Below the pieces are notes generated by a model, which saw only the letters and a program-made list of their open reading frames with translations, was not told where the DNA came from and ran no database searches. A program made the translations under genes and the position numbers. A stretch of 64,000 nt of DNA from Morchella semilibera (lineage: Eukaryota; Ascomycota; Pezizomycetes; Pezizales; Morchellaceae), in the NCBI GenBank assembly GCA_009192285.1, contig CM018603.1, forward strand, positions 3,898,588 through 3,962,587, read 5' to 3'. This document shows, one piece after another, positions 46,275 through 58,109 of this stretch. The first letter of the stretch is position 1. Every line of letters starts with the position of its first letter.

Positions 46275-47697
46275 TGATTAATATTTAATGGCTAATGTTT
46301 ATTTTTTATTTCTTTTATTTGCTGGGAGGAGGGGGTTCTTTGTATTTAGTTACTGCCTGTCTATCGAGGGTTTCCTTTGTTGTCCATAAGAATATAATCA
46401 GATACTGCTTCAATGTCTTGGCGGGCCCCACACAGTTTAGTCTTCTTCCCTGTAGATCACCGCCGGTTCCGGGGTGTAGCCGAAGAGCCCTGCATATGCA
46501 GCCGGAGATCTGAGCGAGATGAAGGAAATATGTCTGTATATTATATACCTCCTCTCGTAGTCTCGATGCTGTCTGCTACTGACGAGACCCATCATGGCTC
46601 GGGGGGGAATGTAGTGTCGCATCATGTTTGTGTGTTCCGAGTAGGGACTTGACCTTGCTGCACGGGAGTGTTCGGTGGATTCAAAGACCGGCAAGAGACA
46701 GGGTTAGGGTTGTTGTGTGAGTGGGTTAGGGTAGTCATAAGCGATGCGGGGCAGGGCACGGGCACGGGCACGGGCACTACTTTAGTGGGAGAAATCTACA
46801 TACCTACATGTACGTTTAGTTACTCTGGGGTATATATCGCTGATTATAATTACTCTGGGGATATAACTGATGCCACTGGACTGCCATTGATCACTGTCTG
46901 AGGGAGTGAGGTGGGGGGGAGGGGGTGTTTCTTCTTGGGTTTGTTTAATTCCGACAGCTGAAGATTGAAATATGAAACAACTTTGTACTGACATGACTGA
47001 CGTCGGTCCGATTTGATATTATATACAGGCGCCCACCTTACCTACTCTGAATTGGAGGTGGGACCGATCACACCATCCTCCCTGTACCGGGTGCTGTACT
47101 ACATAATTATCGATCGATGCGTTCACTTTTGTGGATCTGTGGCCTGTGGAGAGAGAGAGAGAGCTAGAGAGAGAACACCTACATATCTACAATAATTACA
47201 GTACTATTCTGGTTCTCAATCTCTACGACGGGAGATGGGGATACCTACATAGAGGAGTGCCTCTCTACATGGGATACTCTACAAAATACGGACCAATTGG
47301 AACCACACCCCACCTGCATGCCCATGGCCAAATGGGAGGGCAATAAGTGGTCTAATATGCCCCACGACATGTTTAAAAAAAGACAGATCCCTGTGAAAAT
47401 TTTCATCCTCAACGCAGCCTATATTGCTTTTTTTTTTCTTACACGGTACGGTACGCGCCGCGAGGGGAGGGCACGTGAATTGACGTGATCGTGGCTGCAC
47501 TTTATTTGATGAGGAGGGGGGGGGGAAGAGAGAGAGAGAGAGACGGTCTGCTGGATAAAGGAAGGGGGTCGCCCGTGCAATCCTGTGGGATATATGCGGG
47601 GATGAGGATTTATATATATATTCACTAGAGTCTGCTCTTCTTTAATTGAATATTTGATCGCGACATCATTCGAATTAAATAGAAAATAGACGCCAAC
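46275..47697. other. Intergenic region
   Basis: No gene supported. It contains two GGTTAGGG copies (46702, 46724), a GGCAC repeat (about 46757-46775), one TACATGTA (46805), GA tracts at about 47150-47175 and 47528-47543, and a TATATATA run at 47611-47620, about 78 bases upstream of the BTB gene. Confidence 0.55.
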
Positions 47698-48737
47698 ATG
47701 GCTCCTTCATTCGCTAGGTACGATACATATACACGCCCAGTCAGATATATCTGTCAATTCCACAAACTAACACGCCCCACAGCTTCCTCTCCTCCCCCAC
47801 AATCCGCCTCATCCTACCCTCCGCCCCCGAGGACAAGACCTACACCATTCACCGCTCCATCCTCGCCTCCCAGACCGCCCTCCTAAAGTCCCAGCGTACC
47901 CGCAACGCCTACATCCTCCTCGACCAGTCCGCCGTCACCGTCCCCACCGTCGAGTACGCCCTCGAGTACCTCTACACGGCCGACTACGTCCTTCCCGCGC
48001 AGGATGCGTCCTCCGCAAACGGCAGCGAAGACACCTCGACGCTCCTAGAGACGTCGCGCCCCGCGGCCCACCTCCCGCAGGACTCGCCGCTGCTCGCAGC
48101 CGCCATGGCCGGCGCAATTGGCGTGTGGGGGAGGGCGGCGCCTAGGTTCGACGCCGCAGAGAACACGAGCACATACACGTCCATATACTTCCCGGCCGAG
48201 GACCGGAGGAAGAAGGTGCAGATTGTGACTGACTTGAAGGAGAAGGAGCAGCAGCAGACGCTGCTGCCGTCGCCGCCGGCGTCGCCCGTGTTTCAGACCT
48301 ACCAGCCCGTGCTGTCGCTGAAGGGGGCGTCCAAGAAGCTCGAGGAGAAGAAGAAGGAGGCGGTGGTGGTGGCGCCCGCCGAGGTGGTCCCGTACGATGT
48401 GGCGTGCCTCAGGGCGCACATTGCGGTGTGGAGGTTTGCGGAGGCGCCCGGCGTGGGGATTCCCGGGCTGGCCAAGCTGGCGCTGGAGAAGCTGACGGCG
48501 CTGTTTGAGGCGGCGGCCGGCGAGAGGCTGACGAAGCTGGTCGAGGAGATGGTCGGCGCCGTGTTTTGCGCCGACAAGCCCGAGGAGACCACGTTGAGGG
48601 TGTTTGTGGTCGGGAAGGTGGTCGGCAGGATCGCGGAGCTGAGCAGGAGAAAGGAGTTTAATGAGTTTATCCGCAGGGGGGGCGAGTTTGTGGTTGATGT
48701 TTTGGGCAGTTTGGCGGATGTCAGAGATGGCTGCTGA
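47698..48737 (+). CDS. BTB/POZ-domain protein
   Basis: Probable protein-protein interaction adaptor. Two exons, 47698-47717 and 47783-48737, with a 65-bp GTACGA..CAG intron; product 324 residues. The N-terminal part has a BTB-like order: TIRLILPSAP, YTIHRSILASQTALLKSQ, ILLDQSAVTVPTVEYALEYLYTADY. A middle region is charged and low complexity (about 160-215), and the C-terminal third is Ala/Leu/Val-rich helix resembling the BACK-like tails of fungal BTB proteins. The gene is strikingly rich in G and C at third codon positions compared with the surrounding DNA. Partner and pathway are unknown. Confidence 0.8.
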
Positions 48738-51700
48738 GGGGTAAGAACAGCTTTATATCATTAGGCTGGTGTCCTAGGTTATATATTCGTTTTTTCTTTT
48801 GTTTGTTTGTATCATAGCGTAATTTGGCATTGTAATTTGCGCAGAATTGTCAATCGGAAAAGCTCCTTCACCTGGCCTTGTAATGGTTCTCGCGGGCGTT
48901 GATCTCACTCTGGGTCTGCTCTGCCCTGGTGGCTTTAGGGTAGAGTAGCTTGATGTACTAATTGGTGACCTTTTGCTGGGCGAGTAGAAATTGAGGATGT
49001 GTGATAGTGATGATGAGGTTATGGGGGGGCAGCTTGTAACTGATCGACTTTACTGCCTTGGAGTCGTCGGTGGTGGGGGTGTCTTCTGGATCTTTCCTGC
49101 AGCCCTAACCTTGATGCTTCTGTACGTAAGGGCCTTGCAGAGTAAGGGGTCTATAATTGTATATAACCAATGATCTTCCATTGAGCTGGCGTTGGATCCT
49201 TCTGGATGGAACCAATTAATCGCCAGGGAAGGGATTGCTTATTTATAGTGCTTAGTCCCAATCTCTAATAGCCCGATCGATCAATGTGCAAAACAAAGTC
49301 GGTAGATGAACCAAATGATGCATATACTTGTACCTGATGTGTCGAGAGGTAGATACATACAGTGCTAAACTGGGGGGTGTAATTATAATGGATACTGATG
49401 CGGTATCGTTGAAAGCTTTGGAATTTCGGCCCCACGTCCACGCCGTAGCAATGCCGCAGTGCACTGTCGTCGACTGGATACACCCGCTTTTTGGTCAAGA
49501 GATGGTTTTACATTTTATTCTTTTTCGCCCCCAAATATGTCAAATGATGAGTACAAGTAGGATAGTGGTTATGGACGGCCACTCAGGTAATGTGCTTTTT
49601 TTCTTTCCCCCCAGGGTTAGGGCTTTCTTGGAGTTGGAAATGTGTAAAGTCCTAATTACACATTTGCTTTTACATGTATTCTTCATTTACGATTCGTATA
49701 CCGACGGTTTTATGATCCGTTTACTGGGCCATTAGAGTAATACGTACCTGCCGGGACTGGATATGGTCTGCTCGTGACCTCCCCGTAGTACTGGAGGCAG
49801 GGACGGGTGGTAGGTTTGGATATATACGTTAGACAGGTCAAATCCCCAGTGATCTGGCTAGCTAGTATCGCGAAGGCGAGGTATCACTACTTTCGACCAG
49901 GCTTATATATGACCCATAATACGTGTACGGTATAGAAAAAGGAAGTAACATCACGACGGGATTTAGTGACTGGCCGGTAATATGGAGGAGGAGTGCTCTA
50001 CCACCATTACCGCATTGACGGGGATACCGTAGTGATCCCACCACTCATTTTTGGTACTCGATCTTAGTGGCTAATCATGAGCTATCACTCGGGTTGACCT
50101 CACCTCCACCCAGAAATCGCGCATTACCATGCCCACCTATGCAACCATCCCTCCTAGCCTTCCCCACACTCCTAAACAGCCCAGCTCAGCTCTCATCTTC
50201 GCCATCGATACCGCCCAACATAACCCTAACCCTGCATTGTCCATACCAATTAACCGTCGGGCAGCACAGAACACGCTGTATAGCAAGCAAGGGCCTGTTT
50301 CAGTCTTCTGGGGGTGTGTGGTGGTGGTGTGTGGGCCCCACCGCGAAATGCAGCACCACGGTTAACTGCGGGCAGGTGCGTGCGTGCAGATGTATCATTT
50401 CCAGTTTCAGGTCTGCCGTGGGACTGCGTGCATGATCGAAGGAGGAGCTGTGTACTGTACTAGTATAATGATCATGATGAGGTGATGGAGGGTCTGGAGC
50501 CGTTGTAGGGCGAGTGGGGTGTGGAGGTGGGGGATTGGGCGTAATTTATATATATATTGGTATGCATCTCTTGATCATATGAACCCTCCTCATGCGGAAC
50601 ACAGGACTGTATATATTGGACTGAGTACTTGGGTTTCATGCACTCATCATCCTAACGAATCCAGAATCTCCATCTACACCACTCCCAACCCACCACAAGC
50701 TCTGCCCTACAAGCCATCTCTCCCTCCACCTTCTGTACCATTAACCCCACATCCATCCACTCAAGCCCCGCGAAGGAAATACACCACCAACCATAACCAT
50801 ACTGCAGTACCACCAAGCAGCATCTATCCCGGCGGGTACTGACAGCCAGAAGTTCACCCCACACCACCAGGCAGTCCAATCCAGACATATAGGCCACACG
50901 GAGCTGCCACATAGCACTTACCCAGCAGCCAGTTAATCACTCGATGCAATGGCATTTCCACTTGGCCCCGTCCAGCTGGGCCGTGGCCCTCACCGCACTA
51001 CCAGCCACATCTTGCACCGCACAAGAGACCTATCAGGTAGTCAGAAACAGCAACTCGTCATCTGTTCCCCCCCAGCTGACAGCAAGAAACTCACCACCCA
51101 GAGGTTTAGTCCACGAAATGTCTCTCTCAACCCAACTACACCCCACCGTCCCCCTCGCAGCCAGGCGGGAATTTAAGAATCCCCTAGCGACAAAGAATAC
51201 CAGAATCCGCCGCTGCTACCCTCCATCAAGGCCATTGGCCGAGGTACGGATAATCTCTCTGTCTCTGGGGGTGGTGGTGGTATAAAGAGGTTGGAGATAC
51301 ACTCCCGCTACTTACTTGAATCAATCGGCCTTCCGGGTGCAGTAGTAGTCGATACGACGGCTATCACTTAGTCCTAGAACAGTCCTCGGGATACATACCG
51401 GCCGGGGAATCTTCGGTAAAAAAATAATAATAATAATAATCCCTCATCCCGCCGTCAATAAGGACTACATACAGTACATGCTGGAGTTTAACTACCAACA
51501 CCACTTACCCATTATCAACCACCTATCACTCGCAGCCAGGTAAGCACCCCGCATTCCCTACCCGTATATCCTCTTCCCGTCTCCGCTGTCAGAATATCGT
51601 AAAACCATAGAATAACCATGATCTCAAGACCAGTAATTACGCATATGCATTGGTATTGCCTTCCATGCTTCTGCCCTACAGATTACATGTATACATACGT

Positions 51701-51923
51701 GACAAACGACAAATTATCTATATATAAAAAAATAGCACACACTGAAAGTCAAGCACGCTCCTAGCTAAAGTACACTAACCGATCCACACACGGAGACAAA
51801 AAAAAAGGGGTGGAAATCCACAAAGGAAAACAGAGTCAAATACGCAAACCCGGACCAAAGAACACCCCTCAACACCTACATTTTACCCCAAACACCTCCC
51901 GCCAGCCCCCCCCCCCCCCAAAC
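48738..51923. other. Intergenic region
   Basis: No supportable gene. It holds two TATCACTCG copies (50083, 51524), two TACATGTA copies (49671, 51684), two telomere-like GGTTAGGG/CCCTAACC copies (49615, 50224) and a poly-C run (about 51907-51919). Confidence 0.55.
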
Positions 51924-54610
51924 CTATGACCATGACCACCCACCCACAAACAACCCGGCATCCCCAGGACCCCCACCATATCCACCTCCAGCCCACGCGC
52001 TCCCAGTCCACTCGGCGTTCCCTCCAATCTGCTGCATCATCTCAAATACCCGCAGCCCATCCATACTCATACACTCAGCGACCATCTCCGGTGGCATAAA
52101 CATCGCCTGTTGCCCCTGATCTCCCTGTAGCGGTGCTAGTGGCGGCGGCATCATCTCATATCCCTGTATCGACTGTTGCATATGCTGCTGTGGGACATGA
52201 TAAGGCTCATGCGCATGCACAATATTTGCCAGACTCGCGGGCAGGCTCTGGGGCGGCGCATATGGGGGTGTCCAGCTGCTCGTCTCGGTTTTAACCCTTT
52301 TATTACACTCACGCTCACGCGCAAGTTCATTGTTGCATAGGTCAATTGTGGCCTTTGCGAGCGAGTCGAAAACGTCGCGGCAGCCCTGGGCGGCGGGGCA
52401 CCGGTTGATCATTGATGAGAGGATGTCCACTGTAGCCTGGGCATGGTATTCGATTTGCTCAATAGTCGTCTGATGGCGCACCTCCGGGCAATGCCAGATG
52501 GCGCAAAGGTAGGACGTGCTGGCCATGAAGAGGTTGTGGCAGGACAGCCAGGTGTAGTTGATGCAGTTCTCGCCCTGGAGACGGCGGTACAGGCGGATTA
52601 TCTTCTCACCGCTCTCAAAGATGGTCTCGAAGGCTGAGACGCTGGGATGTGGGACTGCTGGGCAGAGCCCATATAGGAGAAGCCTGGTTTGCTCGTAGTT
52701 GAGCTCTATAAAGCCCAGGTTGTACCCGCAATTTGTATCCTCGTTCGATTTTGGCACCGTGGTACACCACTCCCGCAATCGCTCTTCGACGTCTTTGCGC
52801 CACTCGTCGACATTGTTGAACCGCCGTGGCAGCGAAGAACTGCTCTGATATAGAACCTGCTGGATCTCTGACTGGATACGCCTGATCCGGAAAACGTGGA
52901 TGAAGATCGTCCTGCAGGAGCGCTTGCCATTGACCCTCGCTGGGACGCCCTCTCCTTGATCCGACCACCCCACCAGCTCCTCCGCCGGCAACGGTGTCCG
53001 GACCGCATCGTCGGCCACACCGAACGGTCGTCCCAAATACAGCCCCAATTGACGATCAAGCGCGTATGTGGACCACCAGAGACGTCGGCGCTCATCGATC
53101 GTGAGCGGGTCCAATGTCCTCTCGGCCCTTTGTGTGTTTTCTTGGTGTAGGCCAAGATCAATCGCGAGTCGCAGGGCAGCGCCAAGGACATACCAAACAC
53201 CGGGGGCGGCCGGCCTCATGATTGAGTAAAGGGCGAGCAGGAGAATTCCCTTGAGCCCATCGAGGCGGTTATTGGTATATGAAATTGAGTTGAAGAGCGC
53301 GTCCATGTGAATCATCGCCGAGGCGTGATATTTCTCTGGAATGTTATCACTCTTGCTGTTCATTGAGGCTGCAATAGCATACACCATGAACAAAAAGTAA
53401 AGGTCGGCATGGTGCTGATTCTCCCTCTCCGCTGCGTCACTACTATTTTGGAGGTCCAGACCAATGCTGCCAACGCCGTGCTGCTCAATGTGTGCATAAG
53501 CTCGCTGAAAGATGTGTGTAAAGCTCGGACGATGCAGAATTGGCGTCTGTGGGTTTGCAAGGTTGAAGTAGATGTCGAGATACTGTTCTCCGATATGTCG
53601 AGGAGGGAATGGCTCTGGGGTAACTCGCTGACGGGGGTTTGGTGTTGCGGAGTCTGCGACGGTGTTTGTGCTCTCTGTGGTGGCATTGGGAGAGGTTGAG
53701 GGTGCGGATTTGATGGACGACGTTGCGCTGTTTGAGGGCTGCGATGGCGGGTTGCTGTCACATTTATTCATTTTAACGGCTGCAAACATGAGACGGGCAA
53801 ACCTGTGATTGACCGCCAGTCAGCCAATGATCGGACGAAAGGTCTGTGAATAGCAGCTGCCAGTGGGGGGAAGGAATTAAATGATACCCCCCCCCCCAAG
53901 ATATCAGTTAAAACTCCAGGATGAACCTACGATATTCCAGAGCTTCCTCCCACAAATCCCGGCGAGCTCGTGCCTTGAACACTGACCAGCCCGACCTGGC
54001 TTACCAGATTCTCTATATCCGGTCTCAAATGAAGCGCTTTATCCTCCGCTGCCTCTGCCGCCGCCGACCCCGACTGCATCAACATAATACTTCCCTCTCC
54101 CACACTCCCTCTCGCACTGCCCAGGCCATTTCCTCTTCCGCTCTCGCTCCTCCTCCGCCTCTCCTCCTCACCACCGCCATCATCCCCGCCGCTCAACTTC
54201 CTCTTTCCCAGCCCCGAGCCACTACCACCACCACTACCGCCGCCGCCCCCATCTCCACCATCCACCAACCCCAGCTCCCCCTCAAGAAACCTGACTCTTT
54301 TCTCCAACCAATCCACATAGCTCCGTGGTACTTCGCGCCCCGTTGCAGCGTCAATACCCACACACTCGACCCCCGCCTTTGCGCATGACGTGCACGATGG
54401 GAACAGCTGGTCGCATTTCGTCTTTCGCGACCGGCAGCGGTTACACGCTGAGATGGAGCGCGATATCTGGCCACCAGCAGAACCACGGCGGCGCGGTGAG
54501 GAAGGTGCTGTGAACGTGGGGCGTTGCGTGCTCGGCGAGGGGATACTCGAGGTGGGGGGCGAAGTACGCTTTTTTGGGCTGCCGCCTGGGGGGGCGGGTT
54601 TGGGCTTCAT
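51924..54610 (-). CDS. Zn2Cys6 transcription factor, Ppr1-like, with fungal-trans domain
   Basis: Nuclear regulator. Two exons, 54610-53931 and 53802-51924, with a 128-bp GTAGGT..CAG intron; product 852 residues. Zinc cluster Cys56, Cys59, Cys66, Cys73, Cys76, Cys83 in ACNRCRSRKTKCDQ..SCTSCAKAGVEC. The linker GREVPRSYVDWLEKRV closely resembles that of yeast Ppr1, ending in a short coiled coil (about 100-115). Exon 2 has the middle homology region: PFPPRHIGEQYLDIYFNLANP, IHMDALFNSISYTNNRLDG, WYVLGAALRLAIDLGLHQEN and RRRLWWSTYALDRQLGLYLGRPF, as in Fungal_trans. The C-terminus is Gln/Met/Gly-rich, a likely activation region. Ppr1 controls pyrimidine genes in yeast, but this does not prove the same target here. 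A CT-rich tract in the sense direction (54680-54770) lies 70-160 bases upstream. Confidence 0.9.
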
Positions 54611-54679
54611 GGCGTGGTGGTGCGGGATTGTCGCTTATCGGTTCGGTTCTGATCAAAACGACCAATGAGGAGAAGGTGT

Positions 54680-54698
54680 AGAGAGGGAGAGAGGAGAG

Positions 54699-54747
<49 letters not shown>

Positions 54748-54770
54748 GAGAGACGAGAGAGAGAGAGACG
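54680..54770. repeat. GA-rich microsatellite upstream of Zn2Cys6 gene
   Basis: A long GA array with interruptions. It is CT-rich in the sense direction of the minus-strand transcription factor, and such tracts often form fungal core promoters. Confidence 0.85.
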
Positions 54771-55877
54771 AGCTCGGAGGGGAGAGGAGAGTATGGGCTG
54801 GATGTAGTAGACTGGGGAAGGAAGGAATGGACTGATGGTGGAAATGTTCAAGAAGTCGAGGTGAGTTGATTGATCAGAGTGAGTGAGTAAATGAAAGACA
54901 CCTACAGCTAACTGTAGTGACACCTGTCCAAGAAGAGATCCCCTTCAGCAGCCCCCCTCCCACGATAGATAATAATAATAAAAAATAGATATAGATAGAT
55001 AGAGCAGGTATGCAAGCAAAATAGGTTGTAGGAATGGGGTGCAGCAGCAAAACCCTCGGAAGAATTAAAGAAGACACCTCCCCTCCCTCACAAAGAAGCC
55101 AAGCTATGTATGTACTATTGATTCATTCAGGAGAACAAGATGAATACGAAGAACAAGAAGAACAAGAAGAACAAGTCGGAACAGTACCGCAAGTACATAT
55201 GTTCTAACTCTATCGTACCGACGACCCGGTGCCCAGTTCCCGACCTTGCGTTCCCCCGGGGGTGTTTAACTTATCTAACCTCCCCACGCATGGATTATTT
55301 GAGGCGTCAGGATCGAGGGAAAAGGAAAAGAAAAAAAAAGTGTATGTACCACTTTAAGAGTAATCAAATCATCTTCGACCATAGCAAGCGAAGGTCTAAC
55401 AAACATCCCTACCTAGGTGTTACCTTATAGGTAGTTAGTAGCAGTAGTAGTGAGTCTAGCTGCTCGGAGACTTATTAGACTCAGAATAACAACGGTCTCT
55501 CCCCCTCACCTCCCTTCCCCCCTCCCCTCTTCCCCAAGACACACGAACGGATTTATGATATGTGGTGGCCGTTTACCCGCTTCCTAGTTTAAAGAGGACT
55601 AACCGGTCTTGGTGGGTGTGTGGTTCGCGATCATGGGAAGCCTCTGTAGAGGCTGTGTTACTGTTTGGGGTGCAATACTCAGTACTTACATTGTAACTAA
55701 CTAGATATACTATAGGCTCCAACGACTGGCCTAAACCACCGAGTGCAAATACCATCACCAGCAGAAATAACACTGAGGAGATAAAGCTCGTGCACTCTAG
55801 ATAGGTAGGTTTCCCCGTCTCACCTCTCCTATGGTATTCAATGAGCTCTGAATCACCAATTAACCAAGCATTTCCTT

Positions 55878-55880
<3 letters not shown>

Positions 55881-55919
<39 letters not shown>
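55881..55919. repeat. TC dinucleotide microsatellite
   Basis: About 19 TC units. Confidence 0.9.
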
Positions 55920-55921
<2 letters not shown>

Positions 55922-56867
55922 GACCGGTATATTACTCTACCTCCCAATATAACCGGACACCCACGTTGTATAGAGTATATATACGTGATATAGCCAGCTC
56001 CCAGCTCCAAGGCCCAGCAGCGAAGCGACCACCCTGCTGGGTTAGGTCCTCTCTGACTAGCTAGCTAGCTATCTACAATAAATTATCTACTATACTAGGT
56101 ATTCCTATACGCTAGGAGATAGCTCCAGGCTATCTAGATCCATGACCCAATTGCTCTCTATCGACCCAGGCAGTAGAGCAGGAATACTTTACATATGTAA
56201 GACATCACCTTCCGTGGGGGCTTGTACCACACTCCCTCAGACTCGGCGATACCGATGTCAAAGGGGGAAAAAAAAAAAAAAAGAATTTAATTCCATGCCA
56301 TGCACCTCACTTAATTTCAATACTTAGTCAATACAATACAATTCACCTCTATCAAGCTTACATATTATATTACATTACTCACGATATATATGCATATCCC
56401 GCTTTAAAGCGGATTAACGTTCTTCCACGCGACGCACCACTACCCCAAGGTTAAAGATCAGATCAATGCTCACTGCTCACTGCTCACTGTGTTGCCCCCC
56501 CCCCCCTCCTCTCCCCCAAAACGGTGACCTCCGACCCCGGCCATTATCATCATCATCATCATGCAGTGAGAGCAGTTTGGCCGAGCGCCAGGGTTAGGGT
56601 TTTATTTCGGTGTCGGATATGAATACATAGTGGTGTTATGTAAGACGTCGGTTAGAGAACGAGGAGCTGTGTGATGGGGAAGGATACGAGTGATTGCGGA
56701 TGATACAGTGCATGCTAGTTCTAAAAGTAGAAATACATACATACCCAGCACGTGGATTGGGGGGGTGTTTGTTATATGCTTTTTCCCTTTTTAGTTTGCT
56801 TTTTTGCTTTTGACATGAAGGGACCGTTTTGGGTAGTGGGCGGAGAGGGCTTGTATGGCGCGATAGC

Positions 56868-56900
56868 TCCCTCCCTCCCTCCCTCCCTCCCTCCCTCCCT
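56868..56900. repeat. CCCT tetranucleotide microsatellite
   Basis: About eight tandem CCCT units followed by a T-rich run. Confidence 0.9.
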
Positions 56901-57856
56901 TTCTCTCTTTTCTTTTTTTTCTTTTCTTCTTGGGCTTGCGCGTGATAAGGGATACGAGGGAAGTGTGGGGGGAAAAAGTTAAGGTTTGCTGGTACCCCGA
57001 GATGTTGTGCAGTCAGTCATGTAGGGTCCATGTGAGTGAGCGATAACATGGGAGTGGTTAGGTGATTTATTGATCGAGTCCAGGGGGGCTCGCAGCACAA
57101 GGAAGAGAGGATTCGTTTTCTTTTCTTTTCTTGTCTTTTTTTTTCCGAGAGGTTGTCCATCTATCTATATAGGTGGTGTATACCACACACCATCCTGGCC
57201 AACTTTGTAATAGTTTTGGAAGATAAAAGTGACTATGTTGCCCTTCGTAAAGTATCACCACGAGTCAATAACAACAAACAACGAAAATGGCTCAAAATCG
57301 AGTGATATTCCATGAACAACACCCCCCCCCGGTTTCCTTCGGCCCAAGTTTCCCGTTTGATCCAGTGCCGCCGTTGCCACGCCAGGCTATCATGGTGTTT
57401 CGAAGTGTTTTTCTTTTCCCCTCCCTGGCCTCCTCGTTGTGGCGTTCCAGGGCCGGGAAGGATGGGTCTATATCATTCTCCTCCTGGACAGAGAGAGAGA
57501 GACACTGTTCGAACTCTTGGTACCGATAGAGTTTGGTCCTGTTACATTGATGGGAAATTCCAGGAGGTGGGAATCGATCGGCGCGGTGCCATTCCCGCCG
57601 GTTTGGGGGTGAGACATTGCATGGGAACGTCACGGTAGGCAGGCTTGGCTTGGCTGCAGTCAAGTCACATCACGTAGCCTCAGATAGAGTGACTAGCTAT
57701 TATATAGCCATGTCGTTTGAGGGGTGGTAGAGCAGAGGAGAGATCAGAGGGGGGTGGGTGCTCTACCCAGTTTCTACAATATATCGTAGCTAGCTAGTGT
57801 TGACCGCGTGCGCACCGGGGTACGCAGCTGGTAAGTCAGAGATCCGAGACCATGGG

Positions 57857-58033
57857 CCGGGTTTAAAGGTCGGAATCCCGGGGGCGCCTTCCGTAGGGCC
57901 TCCGAAATCTCTCCAAAGCTTATTAGGGGCCTAGGTCTTGCCTGGCATAACACACGCAGGACGGCTCGCTTGCCTCGGTTTAGACGTGTCCGAACCGTCC
58001 GCCTCCGGGTTCGAGGGTCAGAATCCCGGGGCC
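57857..58033. repeat. Diverged 29-bp direct repeat pair
   Basis: 57857-57885 and 58005-58033 share 24 of 29 bases (CCGGGTT..GGTC.GAATCCCGGGG). Four of five differences are transitions. Confidence 0.6.
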
Positions 58034-58077
58034 GTTAATTGAAGCTGCAGTTTCATGTTTGGCTTGTTCACCATGGT

Positions 58078-58081
<4 letters not shown>

Positions 58082-58109
<28 letters not shown>
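58082..58109. repeat. GT dinucleotide microsatellite
   Basis: About 14 GT units. Confidence 0.9.

Noticed and set aside
49328-49735. 135-codon plus-strand frame
   Set aside because: Contains long simple-sequence runs and no domain; length is compatible with chance.
57292-57663. 123-codon minus-strand frame
   Set aside because: No domain and an overlapping plus-strand frame of similar length; no evidence for either.
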